Assembly: GCA_964020975.1 (NCBI GenBank)
Contig: OZ026617.1
Coordinates: 30,279,859 to 30,343,858 of the forward strand
DNA from: Hermodice carunculata
Lineage: Eukaryota > Annelida > Polychaeta > Eunicida > Amphinomidae
Length of the DNA: 64,000 nt
Reading direction: 5' to 3'
Each line of letters opens with the position of its first letter. The stretch's first letter is position 1. Position numbers and translations under genes: made by a program. The notes below the pieces were generated by a model, which worked only from the letters and a program-made list of their open reading frames with translations, did not search any database and was not told the origin of the DNA. Below are positions 28,601 to 35,337 of the stretch, one piece after another.

Positions 28601-28832
28601 TGCAGGAACTTCAACAGAGGACACCTTGCCGGAATTGCATCCCCCTCGGGGCAGAGTTGAACATGAAGTAGATGATGGGCAACTTGGTGTGTGGACTTTA
28701 AAGGCATCGTTTGTGGAGTCAAAACCTACACCAACAGACTTGAAATCCACAGATGCAGACTCCAAGTCCACCAGTGAGAGAGAAAGAACAGAGAAAGTTA
28801 AATTTCATGGAAATTTTATAGATCTGACATAG
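2461..28832 (+). CDS. GEN1: GEN1, XPG/Rad2-family Holliday junction resolvase (12 coding exons)
   Basis: Structure-selective nuclease that resolves Holliday junctions and cuts 5' flaps. Exons: 2461-2621, 4211-4394, 8318-8407, 9836-9922, 13832-14016, 14608-14702, 18468-18661, 21551-21634, 22014-22153, 23117-23178, 24990-25115, 28480-28832. All introns are GT..AG, phases join without a stop, and the total is 1761 nt (586 aa). The start is the ATG opening MGVTHLW (human MGVNDLW); an in-frame TGA at 2434-2436 lies just upstream. Order of domains: XPG-N (about 1-95, acids D30 and E75), XPG-I (about 116-207, GEAEA acids E133/E135, TNDSD acids D154/D156, GCDY D207), H2TH motif (about 212-221), Cys-rich segment (about 255-310), chromodomain (about 400-460), basic tail. 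No catalytic acid is missing. The protein is shorter than human GEN1 (908 aa) because the disordered tail is short. A possible acceptor ending at 2402 suggests a spliced 5' UTR. Exons are seen; function is known from the family. Confidence 0.95.
3488..3655. repeat. Foldback MITE, CCAGTATGGG family, copy 3
   Basis: In GEN1 intron 1. Arms are AAAATCCAGTATGGGTGGCC and GGGCCACCCATACTGGATT, with inner pairs TTGTTGGATTTT and AAAATCCAACAA. A palindrome over about 165 bases. Confidence 0.8.
3732..3892. mobile_element. pogo-type MITE (TA target)
   Basis: TA-flanked element with imperfect ends GAGTAACACCTCT and AGAGGTTTTACTG (inverted), interior repeats CCTCTCTA and GGTCCCA. TIRs of the CAGTAAAACCTC type with a TA duplication belong to the Tc1/mariner-pogo group. 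Confidence 0.65.
4211..4394 (+). CDS. GEN1: GEN1 exon 2
   Basis: Follows a TTTTCTACAG acceptor and ends at GAG|GTAATA. Encodes RNLFYRISHLL through WSKVEE, including IVIEGKPS with catalytic E75. It closely matches the human NLFFRISYL...VMEGEPP segment. Confidence 0.95.
4799..5041. mobile_element. TTAA hairpin MITE family A, copy 1
   Basis: Flanked on both sides by TTAA (4795-4798, 5042-5045), with matched ends CTCATTCCATAC and GTATGGAATGAG. From 4922 to 5010 lies an almost perfect hairpin with arms beginning CACTGCCTGGCAAG and ending CTTGCCAGGCAGTG around a GCAA-like loop. A second copy is at 40161. The TTAA duplication suggests a piggyBac-type source; no transposase is present. Confidence 0.85.
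5234..5610. mobile_element. CCCCGCCAC-TIR nonautonomous element
   Basis: Begins TGTCCCCCGCCACC and ends TGTGGCGGGGTAT, with an inner palindrome CCACCAAAGGTGG at the left end. Two degenerate inner repeats centre on GATGCATCATACCA. It sits in repeat R at CTTTTT. Confidence 0.6.
5721..7560. mobile_element. hAT-like nonautonomous insertion, right end in the gap
   Basis: Left end CAGGGCTCGACAA is a hAT-style terminus. Both subterminal regions carry repeats of ACTTGTCC/GGACAAGT (5746-5815 and 7265-7335). The left flank ends GTGTGTAAT and the first bases after the N run are GTAAT, as expected of a target duplication whose first bases lie in the gap. The central 6300-6700 is GC-richer unique sequence; I see no transposase. 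Confidence 0.6.
7368..7567. other. Assembly gap of 200 N
   Basis: Exactly 200 N, so the size is probably a placeholder. It lies in GEN1 intron 2 over the right end of a hAT-like insertion; no GEN1 exon is missing because exons 2 and 3 join in frame. Confidence 0.95.
8005..8051. repeat. (TTTTA)n microsatellite
   Basis: About nine uninterrupted TTTTA units in GEN1 intron 2. Confidence 0.9.
8318..8407 (+). CDS. GEN1: GEN1 exon 3 (GEAEA motif)
   Basis: Thirty codons between GTTTTCAG and AAG|GTGAGG. Encodes CLGVPFVYSEGEAEATCAVLN, the XPG-I motif whose two glutamates bind the active-site metals. Confidence 0.94.
8465..8552. repeat. Compound (GT)n(TA)n microsatellite
   Basis: A short TG tract (8480-8498) leads into about 27 TA units, just after GEN1 exon 3. 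Confidence 0.95.
8803..8981. mobile_element. pogo-type MITE (TA target)
   Basis: TA-flanked ends: CAGTACAACTTGTTTTGAGA on the left and TCTCAAAACAGGTATCACTG on the right are an inverted pair. Inner words GGCAGGTGGT and ACATGGTCTG recur in the relative at 10499. Confidence 0.75.
9246..9301. repeat. GTCAACAGC hairpin (TTAA MITE family B remnant)
   Basis: GTCAACAGCTTTTCTTGG pairs with the inverted GGGGAAAGCTGTTGAC. The downstream GAAAGAGTTAAA (9325-9336) resembles the family's right terminus. The left terminus is not clear. Confidence 0.6.
9836..9922 (+). CDS. GEN1: GEN1 exon 4 (TNDSD motif)
   Basis: Twenty-nine codons between TTTTGCAG and AAG|GTTTGT. Encodes VVDACITNDSDTFLYGG and QTVYRNFTG, with both metal-binding aspartates of the XPG-I region. 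Confidence 0.95.
10499..10640. mobile_element. pogo-type MITE, right end lost
   Basis: Starts CAATAAAACCTGTTTTGAGA after TA and shares AAGGCAGGTGGTCTCTCAAA and TAAACATGGTCTGA with the 8803 element. The right TIR is not recognisable. Confidence 0.6.
10676..11613. mobile_element. TTTTTAGCTCAGCTGA nonautonomous element
   Basis: Left end TTTTTAGCTCAGCTGA, inverted partner TCAGCTGAGC at 11579-11588. The interior is a chain of diverged units on the themes AACCGTCACC..GAGCTGAAACTTG and ACCAAGTTTG. Open frames across it are repeat-derived, not genes. Related units lie at 16745-17835. Confidence 0.55.
11802..11978. mobile_element. pogo-type MITE (TA target)
   Basis: CAGCGGTCTTGCTCTTATAA at the left pairs with the right end ...GGGACCACTG; TA flanks at 11800 and 11979. 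Contains AAGTGGCCTTATAAGAGGGG. Same family as the split element at 23603. Confidence 0.75.
12697..13340. mobile_element. CCCCTCAGCC-TIR element with inner tandem units
   Basis: Starts TACCCCTCAGCC and ends GGCTGAGGGGTTTTA. Holds two good copies (12958-13052 and 13108-13202) of a roughly 150-base period including ACAGTTGGTCCTAA, GATGCCTCAGA, AAAACTAGGTCACTGGG and TTGAAGAAAAATGG, plus a weaker first unit. Confidence 0.65.
13832..14016 (+). CDS. GEN1: GEN1 exon 5 (GCDY and H2TH)
   Basis: Acceptor TTTCTTTAAG, donor AG|GTATAT. Encodes SMNDIKSKLGLDR, LLMGCDY (last catalytic Asp) and GVHSIGKQQA, the helix-2turn-helix DNA-binding loop. Confidence 0.95.
14140..14382. mobile_element. AACCATTT-rich element, left end lost
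   Basis: In GEN1 intron 5. A series of degenerate units (AAACCATTT, AACCCTTTGTCA, ACAACCTTTACAAACC) ends in AAGTTTTAGATGGGCTTAACTG, the same right terminus as the longer copy at 37273-38351. Confidence 0.65.
14608..14702 (+). CDS. GEN1: GEN1 exon 6
   Basis: Starts after CTATAAAG; this acceptor is the only one nearby that keeps the frame open, because splicing after the next AG gives a stop. Encodes LESWRTDACYDVLEGY and CGQCRHPG, the first Cys pair of the GEN1 Cys-rich segment. Donor G|GTACGT. Confidence 0.88.
14703..16740. other. First part of GEN1 intron 6, nothing recognised
   Basis: AT-rich intron sequence. Short open frames have no coding character and I see no TIR pairs or known repeat. 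Confidence 0.5.
16745..17835. repeat. Two diverged units of an intronic repeat
   Basis: 16745-17020 and 17510-17790 share an order of motifs: GTTCC.. and GCAATTTCAGAGCAAT-like, then GGAGATT/GAGAAGTTT, A-rich, CATTGGAGGATGGCCATTT-like, CCCACTAAGTTT / CCCACCAAGTTTCAAGTGAA, GATGGTTT. They are parts of one nonautonomous element or a degenerate tandem pair, related to 10676-11613. A MITE (17030-17288) lies between them. Confidence 0.5.
17030..17288. mobile_element. AGGGATGGTTCAACATT MITE
   Basis: Perfect ends AGGGATGGTTCAACATT and AATGTTGAACCATCCCT, extending inward imperfectly through AATTAGTACT / AGTACTAATT. About 260 bases, no coding content. Confidence 0.8.
18468..18661 (+). CDS. GEN1: GEN1 exon 7 (Cys-rich segment)
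   Basis: Acceptor TTGTTCAG, donor GAG|GTAATG. Encodes KNGCRTCCSKRGCNN and CVCECEWH, aligned with NGCRLC and CCPCEWH in human GEN1, then a basic helix ending in FPDQE. Confidence 0.95.
18662..20550. other. First part of GEN1 intron 7, microsatellites only
   Basis: Holds an (ATTC)n tract at 19240-19272 and a B-box-like GGTTCGATTCC at 19931 without the rest of a tRNA. Otherwise nothing recognised. Confidence 0.5.
20553..21176 (-). mobile_element. LINE 3'-end fragment (C-terminal zinc-knuckle domain)
   Basis: The N-terminal part of this minus-strand open frame reads ETGRHHG, RLCVFCN, DEFHFLLVCP: the CxxC..H..C knuckle that closes many LINE ORF2 proteins after the RT. The later part of the frame is 3' UTR. 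Strongly 5'-truncated, in GEN1 intron 7 and antisense to GEN1. Confidence 0.75.
21380..21482. mobile_element. hAT-like terminal remnant
   Basis: Ends TTGATGTCAAGCCCTG, the inverse of a CAGGGCTTGACA terminus like that at 5721, with subterminal repeats CCTGGGACAACCA. The left end was not found. Confidence 0.4.
21551..21634 (+). CDS. GEN1: GEN1 exon 8
   Basis: Twenty-eight codons between CATTTCAG and CAG|GTAAGG. Encodes VIKEFLEPAAGYN and ITWQRLDVARLQ, matching the human VIQEFL...RPDLLLFQ helix region. Confidence 0.92.
21748..21990 (-). repeat. Solo 3' module of the YIDD retroelement
   Basis: Inverted copy of the 3'-terminal 240 bases of the RT elements at 31165-34424 and 56148-59293. It has GTGTCTTTTTGTCCAGAACC at one end and GTCTTCAGCGGGTAACTACTC near the other. 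It sits in GEN1 intron 8, just before exon 9. Confidence 0.75.
22014..22153 (+). CDS. GEN1: GEN1 exon 9
   Basis: Acceptor TTCTCACAG, donor GCAG|GTACAA. Encodes REHMRWTGYTTMKNC, LLTIWDM and PGSIPC, leading into the chromodomain. Confidence 0.92.
22572..22689. repeat. Compound tetranucleotide microsatellite
   Basis: Blocks of TATC, then TGTC, TATC, GACC and TACC units in register, in GEN1 intron 9. Confidence 0.95.
23117..23178 (+). CDS. GEN1: GEN1 exon 10 (chromodomain core)
   Basis: Acceptor TTATTGCAG, donor G|GTGTGT. Encodes ILKTKQVNFQKVYEVQW. The aromatic YEVQW strand aligns with FEIEW in human GEN1, whose chromodomain holds DNA. Confidence 0.9.
23603..24714. mobile_element. pogo-type MITE split by a hAT-like element
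   Basis: Left part ACTACCGTGGTCCTCCTCTTG (its first 20 bases) and right part (24553-24714) ending GAGGGGTACTACTGTA match the 11802 family. Between them sits the element 23626-24552. Confidence 0.7.
23626..24552. mobile_element. hAT-like nonautonomous element, CAGGGTTCGCACAGG ends
   Basis: Ends CAGGGTTCGCACAGG and CCTGTATGAACCCTG are an inverted pair; subterminal CCTTGAA repeats occur at both sides. The direct flank TGTAAG is on both sides (23620-23625, 24553-24558). hAT elements normally make 8 bp, so two bases may have changed. 927 bases, no transposase frame. Confidence 0.75.
24990..25115 (+). CDS. GEN1: GEN1 exon 11 (chromodomain end)
   Basis: Acceptor TTTGTTTCAG, donor A|GTAAGT. Encodes GELITDEDQMLFKACFPDMV, aligned with EEESLFEAAYPEIV in human GEN1, then a Lys/Glu-rich helix. 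Confidence 0.92.
25684..25924 (+). repeat. Solo 3' module of the YIDD retroelement
   Basis: Matches 34190-34424: AGTTACCCGCTGAAGACCC, GTGACAGGTTAGCTTA and the end TTCTGGACAAAAAGACAC. It lies in GEN1 intron 11 without any upstream RT sequence. Confidence 0.8.
26539..26799. mobile_element. pogo-type MITE containing a small TTAA element
   Basis: TA-flanked. Left CAGTGGTGCTTTCATTGAGA and right TCTCTCAAAGGCAGTAATACTG form the TIR pair. The element 26664-26761 is inserted in its right half. Confidence 0.65.
26664..26761. mobile_element. 98-bp piggyBac-type MITE
   Basis: Both flanks are TTAA (26660-26663, 26762-26765). TIRs CCCTCTGGGTCCTAA and TTAGGGTCCAAAGGG match the CCC(T/C)TTG terminus with TTAA target typical of piggyBac. 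Confidence 0.75.
26802..28165. other. GEN1 intron 11 interior, nothing recognised
   Basis: AT-rich. Includes one self-complementary word TGATCATGATCA near 27173 but no TIR pair or coding segment that I can support. Confidence 0.5.
28171..28400. mobile_element. TTAA hairpin MITE family B, complete copy
   Basis: TTAA at 28167-28170 and 28401-28404. Ends CTCATTCCACCCTAA and its partner CAGGGTGGAATTAG. From 28309 to 28375 a hairpin has 23-bp arms with no mismatch, beginning GTCAACAGCTTTCC, and a 21-base loop. It lies 79 bases before GEN1 exon 12. Confidence 0.85.
28480..28832 (+). CDS. GEN1: GEN1 exon 12 (C-terminal tail and stop)
   Basis: Acceptor TTTTATGCAG, stop TAG at 28830-28832. Encodes a basic, low-complexity tail of 116 residues with an NLS-like KKPKRTK, then RKLTDMF followed by KKKK. 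A GGTAAA within the exon could act as a donor but the frame is open through it. Confidence 0.85.
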
Positions 28833-29158
28833 AAACTAGTGAGAAAATTTGATGAAATTAGTGCTTATAACCCAAAATTTGAGGGTGATGGAGGGATTTT
28901 GATGCTAACCAAAAGATTAATTTTGTGGACTGGGAATGGTCCAGATCAACTTTGTCTTACATGGAACTTATGTTGAGGACAAAGGCAACCTGAAGAATTG
29001 GCATGCCCTGTTCTGTTGTTAATGCCAAACATAATATTCAGTGGTGGTGGTCAGATCAGTTTTGGGTCATTTCAGGAGGAGGAAACAGTTGGTGTAGGTT
29101 TGTTAGAAGTGAATGCTTTGTTATCATTGAAAAGGTGCTAATTGTACATTTAGATGTA

Positions 29159-29164
29159 AATAAA
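29159..29164 (+). promoter_or_regulatory. Probable GEN1 polyadenylation signal AATAAA
   Basis: First canonical AATAAA after the stop codon, about 330 bases downstream, giving a 3' UTR of ordinary size. No 3' end data were available. Confidence 0.55.
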
Positions 29165-29739
29165 AGAACTGTGTTTAAGGGCTTTACACAAATGACTGAT
29201 TTAATAAATGGAAATGTGTAGATGTATGTACAGGTGATGCCTAGTTTATGGGCAATTTTTGTATGATATTCTGAAAGAAAAGTGAGCTTACAAAGATGCA
29301 AAAGTTTATTGTAGGTCCATGTACATGTTTGCCCCATGGTTAATTTTCTATGATGAGATGTTCTATTTTTGGGCTGCAGTTTTATCAAGAAGGAAATCAA
29401 TATTGTATCAAAATTTACATTGTGATCAAGTATATATAGCTAAGTATATATAGCTATGCAGTTGCAAAATACACACATACACTGAAATAAGCCCTGTCAA
29501 TGATGTCTTGAAAAACACACAAGCACACAAATATATATACGTCATGTGTGTATAAATGTATTGGACAGGGTATGGTATCAACACCCATCTTTGAAGAAAT
29601 GTAACGTTCATTTTGACAACAGTATGTCTCTCTGTGAGACCAGTGATGCTTATTATTATAATACTACATGTATTATGGTTACTTTCCAAGTAGCGTAATT
29701 GGTGTGAGGTTATAGGCTAGCGGCAAATGCTTCAAAAGT

Positions 29740-29893
29740 GCCCTAAAAATAGGTGCAACCCCAACCAAAGGTATAACAAAACACAACCTATATCAAAATG
29801 TGCGCACATGTCTCCTCTTGACAGAAAAATAGGTTGTGGAGTCCGAAAAGCGTTTTTTGATATGTTTACACACCCGTTTCTATGGCAACCTCT
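29740..29893 (+). repeat. Left terminal inverted repeat
   Basis: Matches the right arm in reverse. The arm itself holds a smaller inverted pair, ACAACCTATAT and ATAGGTTGTGG, conserved in both arms. Confidence 0.75.
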
Positions 29894-30428
29894 ATTTTTT
29901 GTGGAAAATGACTACTTTTCACTAATTTTTTAATATCTGCCTTAATTTTAAAGATAAGCACTCCAAATTTCATCAGAAGGTAGCTCTAACCTTACTCTTT
30001 TAACAGGCTTGATGCTTTTAAAAAAATTCTTTGAATAACATCATTATTATTATAATTATATGCAAAATTTTGTCATCTATTTGGCAATATAAATGCCTCT
30101 ATTAGTTGATGTTGTTTACTGCAGTTGCCAAATTACCAAAAATAGGGGTAATTGTTAACTGATGAAGGTACTATATTCCCAGGGATATACTGATACCAAA
30201 TTTACTGGAGTATATGAAGTGGACACTATTACATGTATGCAAATTAGGCTTCAAATGTAGGGGGTTTTGAAGCCATTCTAGAGATGTATATCACTCATTA
30301 TGTGCTGTACCAATGCAAAAAGTTAAATTTCCTTGAAAAGTGCTTCAAAACAAATAGAACATAGAATCCCAATCGTCTTATCAATATTTTTCGTTCACAG
30401 CTCTACTGAAATTTAATGGGTCCACCAC

Positions 30429-30449
30429 GGGGGGGGGGGGGGGGGGGGG
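30429..30449. repeat. Poly-G tract
   Basis: About 21 uninterrupted G; length is likely unreliable in the assembly. Confidence 0.9.
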
Positions 30450-30911
30450 CATTATGTTTATGGGTTGTCTGGTCTGGCTGGCTTGTGCAAGAGTGCTTTC
30501 TCCAGAACGCATTGTTGGAATTTGAGCAAATTTAGCATATATATATTACCGAAAAAAAATATGAAGTGAAGACAATTTAGAACCTCTATCATTAAATTTA
30601 TGCAAATGAGGTCATCATCAAATTAGGATTTTATAATTTATGTGTTTTGTTGTAGAGGCACCAGAAGGAACAAATCTGGGCACATTTCTTTGACTTCCAG
30701 AGTCCATGTCGGATTCTAACTCTGCTATGTGATTGCCTCATTATCAGTGTTATTGAGAATGACTGTTCATATTGTCAAAATGTGTCGCATAATTGATAAT
30801 ATACACATGGTGAACTGGATTATTTTCTAAAATAAAGCTTGAACCTGGTAAGAACACCTACGTTTTAATGTATTTGCAGGTTAGATAATTTTGTACGGTG
30901 AACCTAAAATC

Positions 30912-31160
30912 ATGAACCTGGAACCGCCATCCAAGAAGCCACCCCCAGCCAAGCTAAATCCCAATACCTGTGTTTTATGTAGCAAAGCTCTCAACACAGG
31001 AATAGGGACTGATTACAAAACTACTTTGGACAAGCTACGATATACGCTTGCCTCCACCACAGACCGATCAGCTGCTGAACTACCGCCTACTGAGGATGTA
31101 TTTGAGCAACATGTGAAAAGGGCACAATATCAATGTGCCATCTGGTGCCACAAGGGCATT
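30912..31160 (+). pseudogene. Cys-rich transposon protein, N-terminal half
   Basis: Opens at an ATG and reads NTCVLCSKAL, a stretch with TLDKLRYTLA, and RAQYQCAIW. The CxxC start and YQCAIW step are familiar from uncharacterised proteins of aquatic animals in which they are followed at once by a W-rich segment and a Cys cluster. Here the next residues are instead those of the RT element. Function unknown. Confidence 0.6.
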
Positions 31161-33779
31161 GATCAATTACATACAGCTCTTAAAGCACTATCATTTCGAG
31201 ACATAACAAAAATTAATGAATATTTGGGTATTACTGACTCAGAACACACATTTCCGCAATTTTTTTGCAAAATTGTGTACGCTGACATAACAACTATTCG
31301 GAAACCAGATTCTAATAAGAAAAAATTAAATCAAATGTTTTGCAGCATTCCTTTCAAACACAAAATTATTGATTCACTAAACATTCAGTCCCTTTTCAAA
31401 ATGAAATTTGTTCATAACATGATTCCCAAGGAGTGCAAAATAAAAGACCCCCCCCCCCCATCATTTCCTATAAATATGGCAACAATATTGGACAAAGTAT
31501 CATGAATTACAAGCAATTTCTGGCTTCAAGTACTCTTGAAGATATCGCAGCGAATCAAAATTGTGACTGTATGTCTAACAGTAAATATTCTGATTTTATT
31601 GATGTATACCACAAACATGTATTTACAGGTAATTTGGATATCATACAAAATTCAAGTTTAAAAGAAATTATGAAAAAAGGTACAAAATTTCGGATATGTC
31701 CCAAGTTGAACATTGACAATATTTTTCAGGACACATGTGATGCATTTGATTCCTACTCTATGAAATGGGCAAAGAAAGAAAAAATAGAATTTCAGAAATT
31801 TAAAGGATGGTTATCAAACTTGCAAAAAATCTCTGGAAAAAGAATTTATTGTTACAAATCCCACATTGAGAATTTCAATATGGTTGATCTAAAACAACAT
31901 GAAGTTTCAAAAGCAGTCAAAGAACTACAATAAAGTTTTGTTGTCACTAACATAGATAAGGCAGGGAACTATCTTGGGATCATCTGCAAAAAATATTATC
32001 TGGATGTTTTGAAAAAAAGAACTTGGTATGAACAATATTTCAGACATAAGAGGAAATGACGTATATAAATTTCACAAAAAATCCATTGATAATTTGATAG
32101 ATACACATAAAGATGAGATGAAAAGGAATTTTAATATCAAAATTTCTGAAGAGGACTCCTCTATTGCACGTTTGTTCTGGATACCCAAATTACATAAAAA
32201 CCCTTTTAAATCTAAATTCATAGCCGGTGCTGCAAAATGTACAAGAAAACGATTATCAAAAGAAGGAACATTGTGTTTGACTGCAATTAGGAATCATTTT
32301 CGTAAATACTGTAATGCAATTTCTAGAAACAGTGAATTAAATTGTTTCGGGGGTATTAGTAATTCTTCCGAGTTTATATCTAAATCAAAGATGTAAAAGC
32401 AAAAAATATCAAATGTTTTGATTTTTCTACACTGCACACAAATCTACCCATAGATGAAGTCAAAAGTTCACTTTCAGAATTAATAAACAAAATGTTTAAC
32501 CATAATGGTAAGCCATACATTAGTATTAATTCATATACAAAGAAAACATAACACAACAAATATTCAAAAAGTAACATTAAATCATACACTGTTGAAACTT
32601 TGATAGATGCTATAAAATTACTTCTGGAGAATACTTTTGTTCAATGCGGACCATTGGTTTTTCAACAAATAAAAGGCATTGCAATGGGTAGCAACTGCTC
32701 CCCTTTACTGGCAGATTTGTATTTAACCTGGCTTGAATTTAAGTATATGGATAAACTGATGAAAAATGACTTTCAAATGGCTACAAAATTATCAAACAAC
32801 GCAAGATATATTGATGACATTGCTTGCGTAAATGTACAAAATTTCAGTAAAATTGCTAAAGAAATTTACCCAAAAGATATCCCTTTGGAGGGTAACAATT
32901 CAGATGGTTTCAGAGATTTGTTTTTGGACTTGGATGTTCAGGTCACTAATGACAGCTTTTGTATTAAAGTCTATCACAAAATAGATGAGTTTAACTTTGA
33001 ACTAGATAATTATCCTTTCCCAGACAGTATTATTTCGGATACTATTGGATATAATACGTTTTTCTCACAGACTTTGAGATTTGGTCGTATTTGTTCTAAA
33101 TTTCAGGACTTTGCATCTAGAACCAAATTTTTATTTACAATAAACTCGAGTCAGGAGGATTCAAAGATGTACTTTTGATCAAATATTTCTACAAATTTTG
33201 CTGTAAATATCCCGAGATGGTTAGAAAGTTTGGCTTCAATAATTTTAGAGATTTTAGACTTGCCTTTTTTTCGACTTAATTTTATCTTTTGGCATCATTC
33301 TGTTTTCATGTTCACCTTTCAGACATTTTAGGCTAGCTTGCTTTCTCTTAGGTTAAACCCCCAGGGGCTATCGGTAGCGAGTAGCGGCATATGCCAGTTA
33401 CAAGCTTGCCTAATTGTACTTGATATCTGGTTAATATTTTCATTGCATTCTCTTGACTGAAATACAAATGACTATCGGTAGCAAGCAGCGGCCTACGACA
33501 GTTACATGTTTGCTTAATTGTACTTTTAATCCTGTTAAGAAAAATTGTTTTGATAACATGTTTTTGGCATAAATGCTAATGACTATCATTCTTTTCTGAC
33601 ATGCCTAAATGCACATTTACTCAATATTAAAAAAATACTTAAAAGTGACAGTATTTTTTCAAATATCACAAACCTGACACATTACGTTGATACATTGACT
33701 CAGGTTTGGCAATGAAATAGAGCTTAATTGTTTGAGGGGTAGGTGTCATTATGGAGTTTGTTTTACATTTCTGGTGCAG

Positions 33780-33968
33780 GATGTACATTCTTGCAGTCAT
33801 TGTGAGGATTTCCCTTGGTTTATACAGGTGGTCCAGCTGCAGCTGTTTATTTTACAATCACTGGGACTGAATATAATGCCCCAGCTTGTTTCCACTTCAG
33901 TTCAACACTGCCAGATGGTTTAACTAGAATAAGCTGTCCAGCTAGAAAGGGTACATATTGGTTCAGGG
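33780..33968 (+). other. Exon-like segment inside RT element copy 1
   Basis: Between TTTCTGGTGCAG and G|GTAAGT, with a coding-like stretch including VYFTITGTEYNAPAC and SCPARKGTYWFRG. The same segment, with an acceptor and a donor at matching places, is in copy 2 (56604-56795). Product unknown; not related to RT as far as I can see. Confidence 0.45.
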
Positions 33969-34189
33969 GTAAGTCAAATTGTTCTTAACTGAACCTGTAC
34001 TACACAAATTTGGTAATTATAGTTTGTTTGCCAGGTATTCTTCTTTCAAAATGAAGGTCTGCATTTATAAGCAAAACTTCACGTATTTAGCTAATTCATC
34101 ATTTGCCACGCTCATATTTATTCATTATTATGTGGGTTGTCTTTGCTGAATATTTAGCTTAGACAAGGAGCCGCTACTCAGAGAGACAT

Positions 34190-34424
34190 GTAAGGGTAAA
34201 AGGCTGCGAAACATGTTGAGTAGTTACCCGCCGAAGACCCTTTAATTTATTTCGGCTAATACAGCCTATTTCAAAATTTTACAGAGGAACGTGTGCAATT
34301 TGGACAATAGTACTTCTATATGTATATAGGTTAGACAGGGACAGGTTAGCTTATGGAGAGTAAAGAGTTCAGATTGCGGAATAGGGTAATGACTACTAGG
34401 AAGTGGTTTTGGACAAAAAGACAC
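34190..34424 (+). repeat. 3' module of RT element copy 1
   Basis: GAGTAGTTACCCGCCGAAGA to TTTTGGACAAAAAGACAC. The same end is shared by all four copies in the window. Confidence 0.8.
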
Positions 34425-34430
34425 CAATAC

Positions 34431-34721
34431 AACAGTCACATTCCTAACCCTAAAGTGTGGGATCCCAATGGTAACGGCTGGGAAGTGTCTTATGATGGCT
34501 ACCTCAAGCCTTTGATGTATACCAATGAGCTAGCCCCACTGGAAGTCCGCAACCTGACTCGTATGTATTGCACCGATATTGAGTGTACTGTCGCAAGAAA
34601 GTGCTATTGCCTCCAGATATGACTTAAATGTACAGAATTATGTGCATGCTTTGGACATGAGTGTGCAAATGACACTTTTGACACTGAAACAGACAGTGAT
34701 GATGAGGAAGATGATGATTGA
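34431..34721 (+). pseudogene. Cys-rich transposon protein, C-terminal half
   Basis: Reads NSHIPNPKVWDPNGNGWEV, LAPLEVRNLTRMYC, then a cluster CYC..CTELCACFGHEC and an acidic end DSDDEEDDD. The order 'P.P..W..P...GW..G.L.P', then paired Cys, is the C-terminal half of the protein whose first half lies 3.27 kb upstream. Broken. The Cys cluster probably binds zinc (inference). Confidence 0.6.
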
Positions 34722-35337
34722 ATGTTGGCGTAGAATTTCAAACTGTGACCATCATTGATCAGCCCTCTGTATTTAGTGTGTACATGTACTTATACTGTTT
34801 TCCTTTACTAAAAGGCATCTTGAATTATAGTTTGATGCCACAGATACATTAGTTATGTTGCAGGACTCCACGGGATGGTTCACTGTAAATTACGCGTAGG
34901 TGTGAATACATGGTACAAAGTACTATCTTACTTTGTCAGTTGTATTGGCAATTGTTGTGACGGTTCCCCAAGCGAAGATGACATATGATAGCCATATTAG
35001 CATATTAATTAATATGCATATGGTATACTCATATAAACATGATAAAAAAAACTTGTATGAGTACTGTTCCTAATCATTTTGCTTTTTTTTAATAAACGAA
35101 ACTATATATTAGTAAATATAGAATGTTATCCGTCGCACAATACTTAATTTCGATGGAAATTTCATATATTTGCATAAATTAACATATGATAATTAGGCAT
35201 TTTGAACAAACTCCGTATTTTGTGACTATATTAGAGCAATTGAGCACATTTTGGTGTTTATTTAGCCTTTCCACAAGCAGTATCACCAAAGTTATTATTT
35301 TTAAGGACATATTTTAGTTGTCTCAGAAATGGCATAT

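Larger units (their letters stand above)
31165..34424 (+). mobile_element. YIDD-type reverse-transcriptase retroelement, copy 1 (fossil)
   Basis: Separate open stretches carry FWIPKLHKNPFKSKFIAG (about 32170), GIAMGSNCSPLLADLYL (about 32670) and ARYIDDIACVN (about 32800), then LDLDVQV and FFSQTLRFGR. These are RT fingers, palm and catalytic YIDD. The protein type is common in aquatic metazoans. I cannot place it with confidence among LINE, Penelope-like or other classes; there are no LTRs. Broken, with several breaks. A second copy is at 56148-59293 (minus), and its last 240 bases also occur alone twice. It interrupts the Cys-rich protein gene. Confidence 0.75.

Noticed and set aside
28472-28771. 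Minus-strand frame of 99 codons
   Set aside because: Shadow of GEN1 exon 12.
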